Source: Neelides folsomi (taxonomy: Eukaryota; Arthropoda; Collembola; Neelipleona; Neelidae). From it: a stretch of 64,000 nt of DNA. Location: positions 62,001 to 126,000 of the forward strand of contig JAQGBZ010000057.1 of the NCBI GenBank assembly GCA_034687125.1, read 5' to 3'. The notes beneath the pieces were generated by a model. The model searched no databases and was not told where the DNA came from. It was given only the letters and a program-made list of their open reading frames with translations. Made by a program: the position numbers and the translations under genes. This document shows positions 11,601 to 24,520 of the stretch, piece by piece. Numbering within the stretch: position 1 is the stretch's first letter; every line of letters begins with the position of its first letter.

Positions 11601-14302
11601 GGACTCTTCGTGAGCTATTCACTTGGAACAATGGAGAAATGCTAATTTCCTTCACTAAATGCTCCTCCCCATCATTCATTGTTTTGACGTAGGGTCGTCG
11701 TCGATGAGAAATCTACGGCGGCTTCAGCATTCAACGAAATTGAGGGCTCACATGAAGACATTCGCGTTCTAACAAAAGGAGACTCATTAAATTCAAATTT
11801 CCTTCCTATATGCTCAACCACTTATAAAGGGCTATAGGAATAGATAATATACAATTAACACTTAAATGCTTGAAAGGTATTCTTTGAGGTTCGGGCCTTA
11901 ATGCCCTCCGTGTAGGAAGCATAGCTTATTGGAATATGATAGTTGATTAAACTATACTTACACGTATTTGAATCATTGATGTGCTGAGGCTGACGGCATG
12001 ACATTGTAAGGGAGGTGTAAAAGAATGAAAACTTCAAAGTGAATCCTATTATTAACAAAAGAGATGAAATCATATTTCACAGATAGTTCGCTCCTTTGCT
12101 CAATGACAATTTGACACCTTTCCCGTAGGTTCGATGAGGTAATAAATCTTGTTCAGCCCTCATCATTTGTTTCCTTGTCTCATCTCATCTCCCATGCTCC
12201 AACCCTACAATGAGAGGAGAGATGCGAGGAAAAGGTGAGTTGTTCAGTTTGGAAGATGAGGTGATCGGAGTGATTGAGGGTCTCCTAATTACCATATATT
12301 CACTACCATTGAAAATTTGTAATTGACCAAAGTTATTAATGAGGAACTGAACTATTATTCACACTCGTTTTTACACGATTCTCCTCCTTCCATTTACTCA
12401 TCGTCTTCCTCCAGTCCCCTCTTCATTACTGCTCGTAATGGGCTTTAAGAGAGGTTGGTAAACACACTGAGATATTTATTTCCTTTCAAGGAAGTTCCAT
12501 TTACCATCGAGGAGATGTCTGAGACAAGAAGAGCGAGAATGGAAAGACAAAGGAAGGACGAGATGGAGAATCGAAGAATCATCTTTGTGAGCATTTAGAA
12601 ACGATTAGAACTAGGCACATTAGCATTTATTAGTATACGAGCAATCTTTTACAGCATGATTTGCATAAGATAAAATATGGGCTTAGATACTCATCATGTA
12701 ATACATAACTATTACTTATTGATAGAAATTTAATAGATGAGGTTAGGCCTTTGATGATCAAGGCTCAAGAGAGCAAATGGAACTATTTAACAATTCAAAA
12801 TGGAATTTATAATAATGTTCAAAGAAGGTGAAGTTTACTACATATGCTTGCATAATAATACAATATGTAAAATTTTCTTATTAGATAGATACAAATGGAT
12901 TATGTGTCTGTTATAGTGGATCTATAAAATTTTTAATAAATGAATACAATACTTATAAGGCCTGAGTGAGAGTTCGAGCTCATTAAAATACTAGTGAAGA
13001 GTACAAGAACGTATGCACAATGAGATTATATTGAATTTCAATCCAATTTACACCTCAAGCGATGGGGATTTGGATTGGAAAAGAAGAAAACCGTCACCCA
13101 TGAACGAAAACTCAATGGTGATGGTCTCATAGAAGACGAGTCCGTGAACGAGGCATCAAAACCTCACATTCACTCTCACATCATTTGAAATGCCTCCGAA
13201 GTCCAATTTGAGAATGACGATGAGTTATCAGATGTCTGTGAGGCTCATCATCTCACTGAGATTTAATTCCAACTCCCTTGACTCCTCTTATGAGAAGTGG
13301 AGGAGGCGTGCAAAAAGTTTTCATTTTCAATTTAATTTGCTCTAACTAGACTACCTACACGGCGACGGCGACCACCTCCGCTCCCACTCAAAAGAATATG
13401 AAAAAATTGAAATCTCCTCCTTCTGTCTTGATAGAAAAGGAAATCATTCCTCGATCATTTATAAACCTAAATGATTTTTTTCTTTATTAACTTTTCAATT
13501 TTTCTCTATAATCATTTTCTTTTCTTGATTTTAGGTAAATTCTTTTGGGGCTTCCGGCAGGCGCCGAGTCAACCGTGTCGTCCCTCAAAGAGTTTTGAGA
13601 AAGGTCAAATTTTACTTTATGGTACGTGATAAATATTACAAGCACTTATGCACCATTTAAACATGTGTCATATTTGTATTGGAATTATCAGTAAAGTACG
13701 TGTGAGTCAAAGCCAATTTTCTCTTTTTCCTCCCTTAACCGCAAATGGATTTGAATTGAGGCGAAATGGAGAATGATGGGAAAAATGAGATGTGACTACT
13801 AATCAGACATTGAAAAGTCATCATGCAGCGGAGGGGACGATGTGAGAACTTATTGGTCGTGAGAGTATAGATAGTAATAATGGGGGAAGTGGGGAAATAT
13901 TTAAAGGGTGAGAATGATGATGACCCGCCGTTACCTCAACGAACTTTTCCTTCGGCTTTGCATATAGGTAAATTCCTAAAAGTAATCTCCGTTTTCTTCA
14001 CTCACAACATATTCACATAAATCTATTACTGATATAAGAACGAATGGGAACGAGGAGAGAAGTTGAAGAGGATTGGGAATACCTGAAAGTCCACACGAGT
14101 GTCGAGTAGGAAACCTGTAATCATCTCCACTCGATGATTCGATACTGCGGCGAAGGTGGTAATGATTTGTGTACTTGTGAGATGTGTGCTCAGTCCAACA
14201 ACTCCACTAATATGCCTCCAACATTAAAAATCGGAATTTATTCAGACAACCAGTGTGAAGATTATAAGAATGTATCATCTCCATCTCCATTAGCCCTTCT
14301 TC

Positions 14303-14346
14303 TGTACGATTCCATTATGTATTGTAGTACATGATGGAATTGTATA
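14303..14346 (+). ncRNA. 19-bp hairpin with G-U pairs only on the + strand RNA
   Basis: Positions 14303-14321 pair with 14328-14346 around a 6-nt loop (TTGTAG). Nineteen consecutive pairs form if three G-U wobbles (14304-14345, 14308-14341, 14316-14333) are allowed. On the opposite strand those three become A-C mismatches, so any selected RNA structure would be on the + strand. The stem is shorter and the loop smaller than in a typical microRNA precursor, so this is only a structured-RNA candidate. Confidence 0.2.
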
Positions 14347-17300
14347 TTGTCTTCCTTGGAGGAAAAATCATGTTTTAAATGCGAAGGAAATCACATTAGA
14401 AATATATTATATTTTATATTATGATATTATGTATATGATATGTGAAAATATTTAGATAGGCCCTGATGAGATGAATTAACCCACGAGTTCGCGTGTAAAG
14501 ACAGTGGAAGATGTTGGAGGGATAAATGTACGAAGATTTCGGACTGTGTCAGCTTGCAAACTGCCCATAGGCCTGACATTCAAAATAAAATAAATGTTGT
14601 AGAAATGCATGAATATTATGACATGAGTTATGCGTCTTCTCCGGCCGTCTGTCTCTATCCAAATTCACATTCAACGGATCTTTTTCATCTTCATCTTGCA
14701 GTGGTGAGTTCCTACTTTGAATTTAGTGCTCATCCCGCCTTGTTCTCCCATATTTCCCGAGTTTTTATCGTTCTGATGAGAAGCATCACTTCTGCTTGTA
14801 CGTTACTAATGTGAACCCATGTAAGAACGTATGAGGAATTTGTAGACTTTCATCTCCAACATTATCTAGAGGGAGAATCTGCGGCTCTTAATTGCAATCC
14901 AATAAAATATCTTCATTATTTATTATTCAGCTTCCTTCCTCACTCCTTTTTTCATCATTCGAGCGTTTTGCATGAGATTGGGAGAAGTTCGTGGGACTCG
15001 CCATCGAATCTTTTATTCTTATCATTTCGCAGAAACCAAGTTTGACTCTTTAAATGTAAACATACGGCATGTTGTGAACGCCCTGAGAGCTCTGAAAGAC
15101 CCAACCGGCCCAGCCGACTGAATAAATCGAGGAACTCCACAATTAAAAGAGAAAAAATTAAAATCATTGAAGCAATTTAAGAGCCCGCTGAATAACTCAA
15201 CCATCCTGAATCTTTCATACAAGAAATACCACTCATAAATATACCCATATAACGTTATAATTTGTGTATCATTCTCCATACCAAATATTTTTATAATTTT
15301 CTTTTAGCGTGGAACATTAAAGTTATTACATGAGAGGTATAATTCATATTCAATTTTAAAAGGTATATTATTCTTGTGTAATCGAATAGTCCACACATAA
15401 TTCTTGTAATTCGAGTTATCATACAGTATCATGATAAATGCACATATGCATAAAATCTTTTTGCGGCGTTTTTTTTAAAGTTGGCTATAGGGAGTGTTCC
15501 TACCATGTACGAACATATTAATTCTCATAATGCTCGTACACATACAGATAGGAGAGGATGAATTGATAATTCAAGATTCTCCTTCAACATTCTCAAGATG
15601 GGAGATGGGGTAAAAACGTGAGTTTCAAATCTCGTCGTTTTCTCTCCCGTTTCACGAATCTCCACGAACCAAGGCGTCTGCAGAAACGAGTATCAACATT
15701 CCTCTTGGCAGGATGGACGGATGAATTGAAGGAGGCTCAGCGTCAGTTAATAAGGGAGAAAAATGAGTGGGAGTTATTAAGTCTTTTGAAGCAAGAGGTT
15801 GGTTATTGATATTTGCCCTCTTCTTCTTCTCCGAAAATTAGTTGTGATGGTGGCGATGACTCCTCCATGCCACGACGGCACGCCATGCCATTAATACACG
15901 AATCACCAAAAAATGTTTGCTGGGATTGTTTTGACTCCTAGACCCATTGGTCATTTCAATGGTGTGTGGAGTCGCGTTTATCTCTATAGCTTGCAGTTTA
16001 CCATTGTTGTTTCCCCTGTATTCACATCCGAAGCCGGCCAGGACGTGATCTTGTATGTTGTACGAATATCCACCAGAGTTTGTATGTAACAATCTGTACA
16101 TAAGTTCATATGATCCATACTACGAAAATGATTGTGCGTTGTAAATTATTTATGTCGTAGACGACTTTGCATTCTGAGCAGCATTTTCATCTCTTGATCA
16201 GGGAGTTGGAGTTGGTAATACTTTATGGCCACATTGTGTACTCGGGAGGCTCTCCCATTAATCCATTCAAAATCATAAAGACCTTCTCACCTCCCCCATT
16301 TCCCACTGCTACTCTGAGAACAAGAAAACTAAAGATTCTGGGCCCCTGCCTCGCTCCTCAAGAGATTCGAACATGAACGACGGTTGGCCCGCCACGCCGC
16401 TCGCACCACCGATGTAGCCAACGTGGTCCGTGGCTTCCACCAAGGCATCCCAGACATTAGCAAAAGGAGTGAAAGGAGCTGAACGTACATGGCCCATTGT
16501 GGTCGGCCAGTAATTTGAATTGCATTACATTGCAATCTCCTTCCTCCTGGACCAGGAGTCGAGGGAGTCGGAGATGAACCAGCGAGATAGTCCTTCTGAT
16601 GCCTCACTGCCAACGGATAAAGGCGCACGAGAACATGAAAATGATTAGTCATATATTTTATCAAGTTACCCTGCTGAGATCCTCAAAGGAGACTTCTTCT
16701 CCTCCCTTCAACTCCCTCCAAGACCAAGGAACCGTCGAGGAATACCTGAGAGCAGTTTTCTCATTACCATTCGCATCTCTTTCGCTCCTGCTCAATCTTC
16801 TCATCAGGAGCATGAACTTCAGGCTTTCCTTCAAAGTGTTTTGAGAGAGAATCAAAACGCATTTAATAAACTCGACTCATTCCCCTCCCCTCACGATGAA
16901 AATCTTTTTAAATGAGATTAGGAAAATGGTTTTTTATGGCTCAGCTCCATACGAAGTGAACGAACAGAAGGAGAAATGACTTTTCCCACTTTCCTATATT
17001 ACGTGTGTGTTTGGAAGTGAATGGAATATAAATCTGAATCAGAGTCATTCGATTGTCATTTTACTCACCAGCAGTGACTTTATTTTACCTTCAAAATTCA
17101 ATTCATTTTTTATCAAACGTCTTTTCCATTATGAGGACAAGTGTATTAGATTGTGATGGGTTTTGTAAAAACGTAAAAAGGTTTTTGGCGGTCACTAAGA
17201 GTTGTAATATTTTATTGCTACTCGACATTACTTATTATACATCAAGTAGATTTCTCAGGGCTTTAAAAATTCCCCTACTTTTCCTCTCCGTTCTAAAAGA

Positions 17301-20300
17301 AGGGATTTGAATAGGAGTTCAGGAATGAACTTTCAATGACTCGCCACAACGCATCTTACAAATAAATCTTTTTAATTCTCATACAAACTCGACCTCCATC
17401 ATTCTCCGTTCCATTCTCTATAAATATTAACTCCTTATCCACTATAGCGGCGAATAACTAACATAGGAGTATTATTGCATTTTTAAAAAGTTCTCCAATC
17501 AGGAACTCATAAGATCCACGCCTTATTAAATCCCCATAGCTAGTTTGTCCTATTCGTTCAACTAAGAATTTTTAATAAGCTATTACTTAACTATTCAAAT
17601 CACTTTTTTCCCATTATCTCCCAATCTCATAGTCAGCTAATTCCGCATAATGGGCCTCCAATGTTTAATTTGACCACGTGAAGAACATGGAAGGAGAAGC
17701 GATATGAAGATTCTTTTTAATGCACCACCGAACCCCTTCAATGTGGATCTTGAAGGAACGGCGAGTTCGTGAAAGACTCCTTGCTTCCCTGAACTTCAAT
17801 GTCCTAATACGCTCCTGACACAATGGGTGAATGGGAGAATGGAGCTTCTAATCAACCCCGACTATATCCATCCATTACAATACCTGTGTGCAGCAATAAA
17901 CCTTTCGCTATTCGGCTGTACATAGATGAAAATCAGATTCGACTGCATAATGATAATGATAATGGAAATTCGTAACCGTAATCATTATCCTCTCTCCCCC
18001 ACCATACTTATGATGAGGATTTACAACTATACGCGTCGTACGCACAGGACCTGTGTCTCTCTCTTTACTGGAACTTATATCGTTGATAAAACCACCATCA
18101 TAACGCTGTTTGACAACGACGATATAAATTTAATGAATTCTTTAGCGTCCTTAACATTTATGATTCTGTATTACGCTGACGCCCTCACCTTTTCATACCC
18201 ATTCTGTAAAATGCATCATTGTAATAATATTCATACTCGTACATTACGCACATTTGATGGTTTCCGAAAGTTTCTTTTAGAGCTGGCTATTGAAATTGAC
18301 GGGCGCGGGTGAAGGTGAAGAAAAATTCTGGGAATTCCTTATAAAGAAGAAATTCAACTTTATGTATTATACTCAATGGCTCTTCTGTTTATGCATTTAA
18401 GGTCTCGTGCTGTTGACTGGTAAAGTGAAAGGACCTCGTTGCAAATTTTGACAATGTGATCCATACACATTTCAAGTGGAACATTGATGGATCCAATTGA
18501 TAAGAAAATTCCTAATCGGATCCTTGTACATAATCATTCATCGTCTCCTTATAGCATTTAAACTCATTCAATGTCACTCTCACTGGCCCTATGTGACTTG
18601 CATGCGATAAACGCCGAGGATTTTGATGAATGTTCCTACGCATATAATGAGTGGTGAAGAAGGGGGAGAATTAAGGCACGAGATGGGCAAATTAAAAAGA
18701 GTAAATTATACTTCCAATTCAGTGACCACTTTGTTATACGTCGACACAACGACCATTAAGAATTAATGCCAATGAATATATATTTTATAATGTACTTCTG
18801 AAAGTGTGTATTTGGAAGGTCTCGGATTTCTAGAAATTGGAGTAATTGTTATATAACTCCTTTCTCTCAATAGTCAAACTAAACACCGAGCTTCGCCGCC
18901 CCCCTGAGGTGAAAGGAGAGAAAAGGACAGTTTTCATACGAGGGAACTTGTTCTCATGTTCCTTGTCAATTTCAACCAAGAATTGAATTGTCCCTTTCAT
19001 CTCCAATTGATGTGGAGAAGAAATGGGAAAATAAACAAGTTCGCCACTCCATTTTCCTTTTATCTTCCATAACATTCAAGTTTTGGGATTTTTGATATGA
19101 GTGAACGAGGTTTATAATAAAAGGTATTTCGGTGAATTTGCTGGTAGGATTTGACCATGCAGCTGGGGTTTGGGAGTATAACTCCATGGCCTCGTTTGTT
19201 CTGATGAATCAACTCCAGGTATTTTCCCCACGTACTTCTTCGATGAAGATGAAGAAAATGAGGGGATTTGAGATGAAAATGAAACGTGTGGTTTTTTCTC
19301 AAACTTCCTCTTTTCTTATATATTTTCTTATATCCGTCCTCTATCATGGGGCGAGCGGGGAGAGAAGACCTGAAAGGACGTCGGAGTTGTTGAGAGATCT
19401 TATGAGCCTCATTGTGGCTAGAGGTTAATGGAAGGAAAGTCTGTGAGGATCCGGGAAGAATCCTCACCGACGACCGGAGTTGGTGGGGAATTAGAAGGAA
19501 TGAGCGAGGAAGAATGATGATGACGACTTGTGGAGGGAGGAAGGGAAGAAGTACGAAGGAAAAACCCCCGCTGTTCTATTTTGTTCAAATGTCAACCCCC
19601 AGGTAATAAATCTTATTAAATGACTTATCCAAAAAATTACGAGCACTCTCGCACTCCATGAACCTCGGCCACGGATTCCTTCATTCCTCCGTCGCAAACA
19701 TTATTGGAGTGTTCCCCAAGCCCATTTATTTATATTCCTATATACTTATGTAATATCCTTACCTTCACAACAATAATGCAGCTATTACACACTCCACACA
19801 TCCACCCGGGTCCACCAATTGAGAAAAGCTTGAAACGGTCGGTTTGAACGGGCGCGCGTCCATCAACTCCTTCACACAATTATACTATATAATGCCCGAC
19901 GTGGGTAGGAATATAATAAAAGTCCAAAATTCTTTGTCACGTTCCATACTTAAAACTTTTTCTTTATCTGAAGCAACAACAATTTCTATAAATGTCGTCC
20001 TTTGGCTTATTATCCCACTCTTTCCCTTTCTAACAAGGAAGGGGAGGACAATGGGGAGGGTGAAAGGTGGATCTCTCACTCTTGTTAGTTTCGGACAAGA
20101 GGGATTTCATATGAAAGACCAATAACACAATCTATGAATTTCTTCTTATAATAAGGGTCTGAAGGGTCGACGTGTGTTGAAATGGTCCGAACTTGAATTA
20201 GGAAAACTCTCATGATGTTGAGTGTGTCGGGGTCTCGGACGGACCTGACCTATCTTTGATCCTTATTTCGATGTTCATTTATTCCATCTCCTCTCCGGTC

Positions 20301-23300
20301 CATTTGCTGGGGATAATGGAGTGAGGAATATCTTTCCCTGCTCCCCTCCAAATCCTCAAATCTACGGAAGGGGGAATGGAGAACATAGGAGAAACCCCAT
20401 TAAATTTAAATCCCAGAGAAAAGGACTTTTACCATTTATGAGTTCCTTCCCCACTCCCGGGGTATTTCCCTATTATATTTTATATATAAACGAGTAAACC
20501 GAGAAGAGTTCGTCCTGCCTTTTTATCATCCTAAACTCAATTATTGTGTCTGTCTCGACCAGTAGGAGAAAAGTCACAAAATGCTCAATACAATTCTAGA
20601 CATCTTTTTCTTCTCCGCCAGTTTCTTTATTCCTTTATACGAAATTCATTCATATACATAAGTATATTAGTACTATTATCTATTTTAGTATAAGTACATA
20701 ACGTTCTGTATCATTCTTTGTATATACTGATATTATGGTCACTTTTGTCATTTTAAATTGAATATTCCTTCTGGGAATCTTTGTACCATAAATATCCTCA
20801 TTCTCTATACAAATTGAAATGTTATACTTATTTGTCAAATGGAAAAATGGATCTCTGTTGGCTTTTATAACAAGGGCATCTTTCATGAAAGGGGAGATCA
20901 TTGAACAAATATTGTCGTCGTGACCGTTATGGACTTTTGTAAAATAATGAGATGGGGAGTTTAGAATTGTAAATAGACTTTGACGGTTCAGTTTTCCCAT
21001 AAAGTTTCATATACTCATCGCCCCTCCATCATAATTCAAACAGACCATCAGGTTTTCCCATGATTTTCATCCCCCACAATTTCTTTCTCTTTCGTGTGGA
21101 ACCGGAGTGAGCAGAGTGTCCGGGATATATTTAAAATAAAGGGATGAAAGCGAAAGGCTCACCCAACACGTTTAAAAGTAACAACTGCATGGGATTTTGT
21201 ACACTTCCAACCAGGGTATTATTCCGTTTCAATATAGAATATTGAAGGGTTTATTTAGGGTTCTCTATTTAGGGGTTTCTTTCGTGGGACATATTAGATG
21301 TAATTCCCTTGTGGTTCGCATGTGGCATGAGGGTTTTGCCATTGAGGAGTCTCCTTATCATTTTTCCCCTCCCTCCGTCCCCAGACCTGCTGATTACATT
21401 CGTGAAATTATTATTTATTACATAGATTCAATCTCGTCCTCCCTCTCCGGTCTTCTGAATGGAATTGAGGGTCGTCGTGATGAGCCTCGCGAGTGGAAGG
21501 AAGGCATAATGGTATAACTGCTCCTCTAATCCACCGAGTGTCGGGTGCGGATGGGGAACCGCCGATGATTGTGATTGCTTTATGATGCATCATTGTTCAA
21601 TGTATTGAGTGGAGACTCCGGTCTTTTGTCTCTTTTGTGGATCTTCGGGGCGCTTCCATGTGTAGGTTTAGAAAACAGCGACGGGCGCTCGTTATTAAAT
21701 ATAACGCATAAATACATAGGGACGGATGTGTACTGTAGCTAGATACATTGTGTACATTTATTCGAATATTCCATTTATTGCTCCCCGTAGAATTCAAATC
21801 AGAGCATGCTGGGATGAAAAAGAAAGGATGGGGTTGTTCATGTTGTGTAAAGTGACGGGTATTTATCAGTGAAAAAGTCCCATGACTCCTCGAACAGACG
21901 GTTTAAACGCTCGGTGACGTGGTGAGTTTCATCAAAGCTTTTAAGGTCGAAGAAAGGGCTGGAAAGTGAATTCCCTCTTAAGTGAATAAATGAAGAATCT
22001 TGAGATTAATTGATGTTAGGCCTCTCCACTTTCCCCAAATTACAATTTGTCCTACCCTCAAAGGGGCAAGTGAACGAGGGATAATAAGTTAAAGAGTTTT
22101 CCTTAATTCCCTTATAGGGCTAATAGGTTGGGGAGATTGGGAAAAGGATTCCCGATGTCTCCCAAGCCCCTTCTGAAGCTTTATAAGTAATTACTAAATA
22201 AGCGGATTTTGAATTTTCTTCCTCTTAAATCTCTAACCGTTATAGGTATTGGAAAATTGGTATCGCTTCCTTCCCAATTCACTTAAAACCGGGCGGGGGA
22301 ACGGGCAACCCCTGCTGAAATAACAATAATAATATTTCCCAATATTCCCCATTTCCTCTTCCTTCATCATTGGCGGTAAAGGCCCATTTGAGATATTAGG
22401 GAAATGGGGGAAGTAATGGGTTGTGGAGATTGAAAGGGAGCTAATTCAATTCTCCCTATTTAGTAGTACTATTATACACTATTCTGTATATTCACTATAT
22501 GCTCTCACTTCTTGCTTATATTATTGTTCTTGGAAAATCCATCAGGAGGTGAAGGGCCGAGGAAAGATCATGTGGGAACTTTGGAGACGTTTTTTGAGTG
22601 AAATGTAACATCTTCCATGGAGCTGGTGGAACTCAAAAGCTTAACCCAACCAATCCCATGTTTTACGGTTTGGGAGAGGAAACTATTACGTAAGTTGAAA
22701 CCTCAAAATGAGTGGTTTGTGGGCTCAAATTGGTTCGCTCTTGTCACTAAAACAGATGTGACAGCCAACTTGGGGACTTTTCACTCCGCGAAGGCTATTG
22801 GGTTCTTCTTGAGTCAACTTCCCCTTTCTCTTCCGCTTTCCGTTCTCGCGTCCTAATGGTCGCCTGTGAAGAAAATTCCTCCAATTTGTCTCATGCAACA
22901 AATTGTAATCTATTTTATTTCACACACATGGGCAAGTTTTTCTATGTATAGAATTGCATTATCTTAACGACGATGGGTTGAAAGGGAAAATTCGCAAAAA
23001 AGTTTTGTAAATGAATCATTTGTCAAATTGGTTCCTCGAGGGAGAAAATTTGTTTAGGTCAAAGATATGACAAGTGAGTGTCAAAAAAGAGAAACGTCTG
23101 AGGAAGAGGAGGGGATGGAAATATTTGCATAAATAATTAATGTAACCCCATGTTGGCATTTGAGTTGGAGATTATTAATTGAATTATTCAATTTGAGAGG
23201 TTTTGGGGGATGAAGTTGATTACAACTTTTGCGCTACAAGCATTTATCGTTACTTAAACAAAAGAGGTTTGGGGAGAGATTAGGCTTTATTTGACGAGGG

Positions 23301-24500
23301 GCCTCAAGACACGCATAATTTTGCCAAGGATTAATTCCTAATCTCCGTACTTAATTGCATGCGTGGAATTCAGGACAAATTTTCTCCTGGAATTCCGAAC
23401 TTCTCTCATGAGAACTTTTACCTTAAAGCGAGAGTTTTTTTAGGAATGCCAAAATCTCTCACCTACTTTGAAACAAAATGATACCAAGAAACCTGGATTC
23501 ACATTCATCGTGTAGTAAATTCCGTTTTTTTCATTAAAAGTAAACTTGAGTCAAATATATCATTCATTTAAATTGGACATTTCTCCATTAACACCCTTTG
23601 GTAAAATGTGTGGAATGGTGGGGAGTGAAATAAATTTTGCCTTTAATGTCCATAGAAGAAGATCTCTCAAATGAAGAACTTTTCCTCCACAGGCTCAGAC
23701 AGGGAAAAGTCACCGTTTGTTAAACGAGGCTGGGAAATAGATAAAAAGACATAACATTATTACATAAAACTTAGGAAGAGATTGGAACAGTTCAAAAGAT
23801 ATCATACCTTGTGTAAAAGTAAACTCTTATCAGTATTCAGATGTAGAAGTTGAATTCCTCTCTTTGTTTCCCCTACTGGGGTTATTAGATGAGAAGGATG
23901 AGGTGAAATATTTGAACCTCCTCACGCTACATATTAAGAGCCCTCATACGGGCTCGGTCCTTATATGACTTATATTTATATCTTTCCATACAGCTCCTAT
24001 AACTCACCTTACTCCATATAACGCAGCATTTGTCTTGCGTAGGCCCATTTCTCTTACTTGCAGACACAGACACCGTCCCAATCTTTTATTCCAATGTGTC
24101 AGAAAAGCTATTAAGAGACCCTACACCTTTACATAACAAACTCGAAGGTGGTGGAGGGGCACAGAAGACTCATTACAAGGGCGAGAAAGAAAGATTGTAT
24201 TCACATCTATTGTTTCATAATCATATTTTTCATTAGCTATACATACAACTATACTTCTATCCGTATCATATGACCCTTTCTATGCAGTAATTCTTTGGTG
24301 GGTATTTATTACTGTATTACCGAGACATGCTTGCAGAGCACATAGACATTTTTTAAGAAATAAGAACTATGTATGAATGGTATGTGTAAGCATATTAGTA
24401 TTTCATATCTGAAGGTTTCGTGCTAGGAACTTATGTTTCCGATTTAACCCTCCCAATTCCTTAAACCCACTCCGGTGCATTTCCTTTCTTTTTCCCTATC

Positions 24501-24520
24501 CTCTCTCTCTCTCTCTCTCT
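24501..24520. repeat. (CT)10 microsatellite
   Basis: Ten CT dinucleotides in an otherwise pyrimidine-rich stretch. A simple repeat with no further context. Confidence 0.95.

Noticed and set aside
17926-18312. 128-codon open frame on the + strand
   Set aside because: Begins with repeated Met/Ile from an ATG/ATT-rich stretch, shows no domain or splice context, and its length is within chance for this much sequence.
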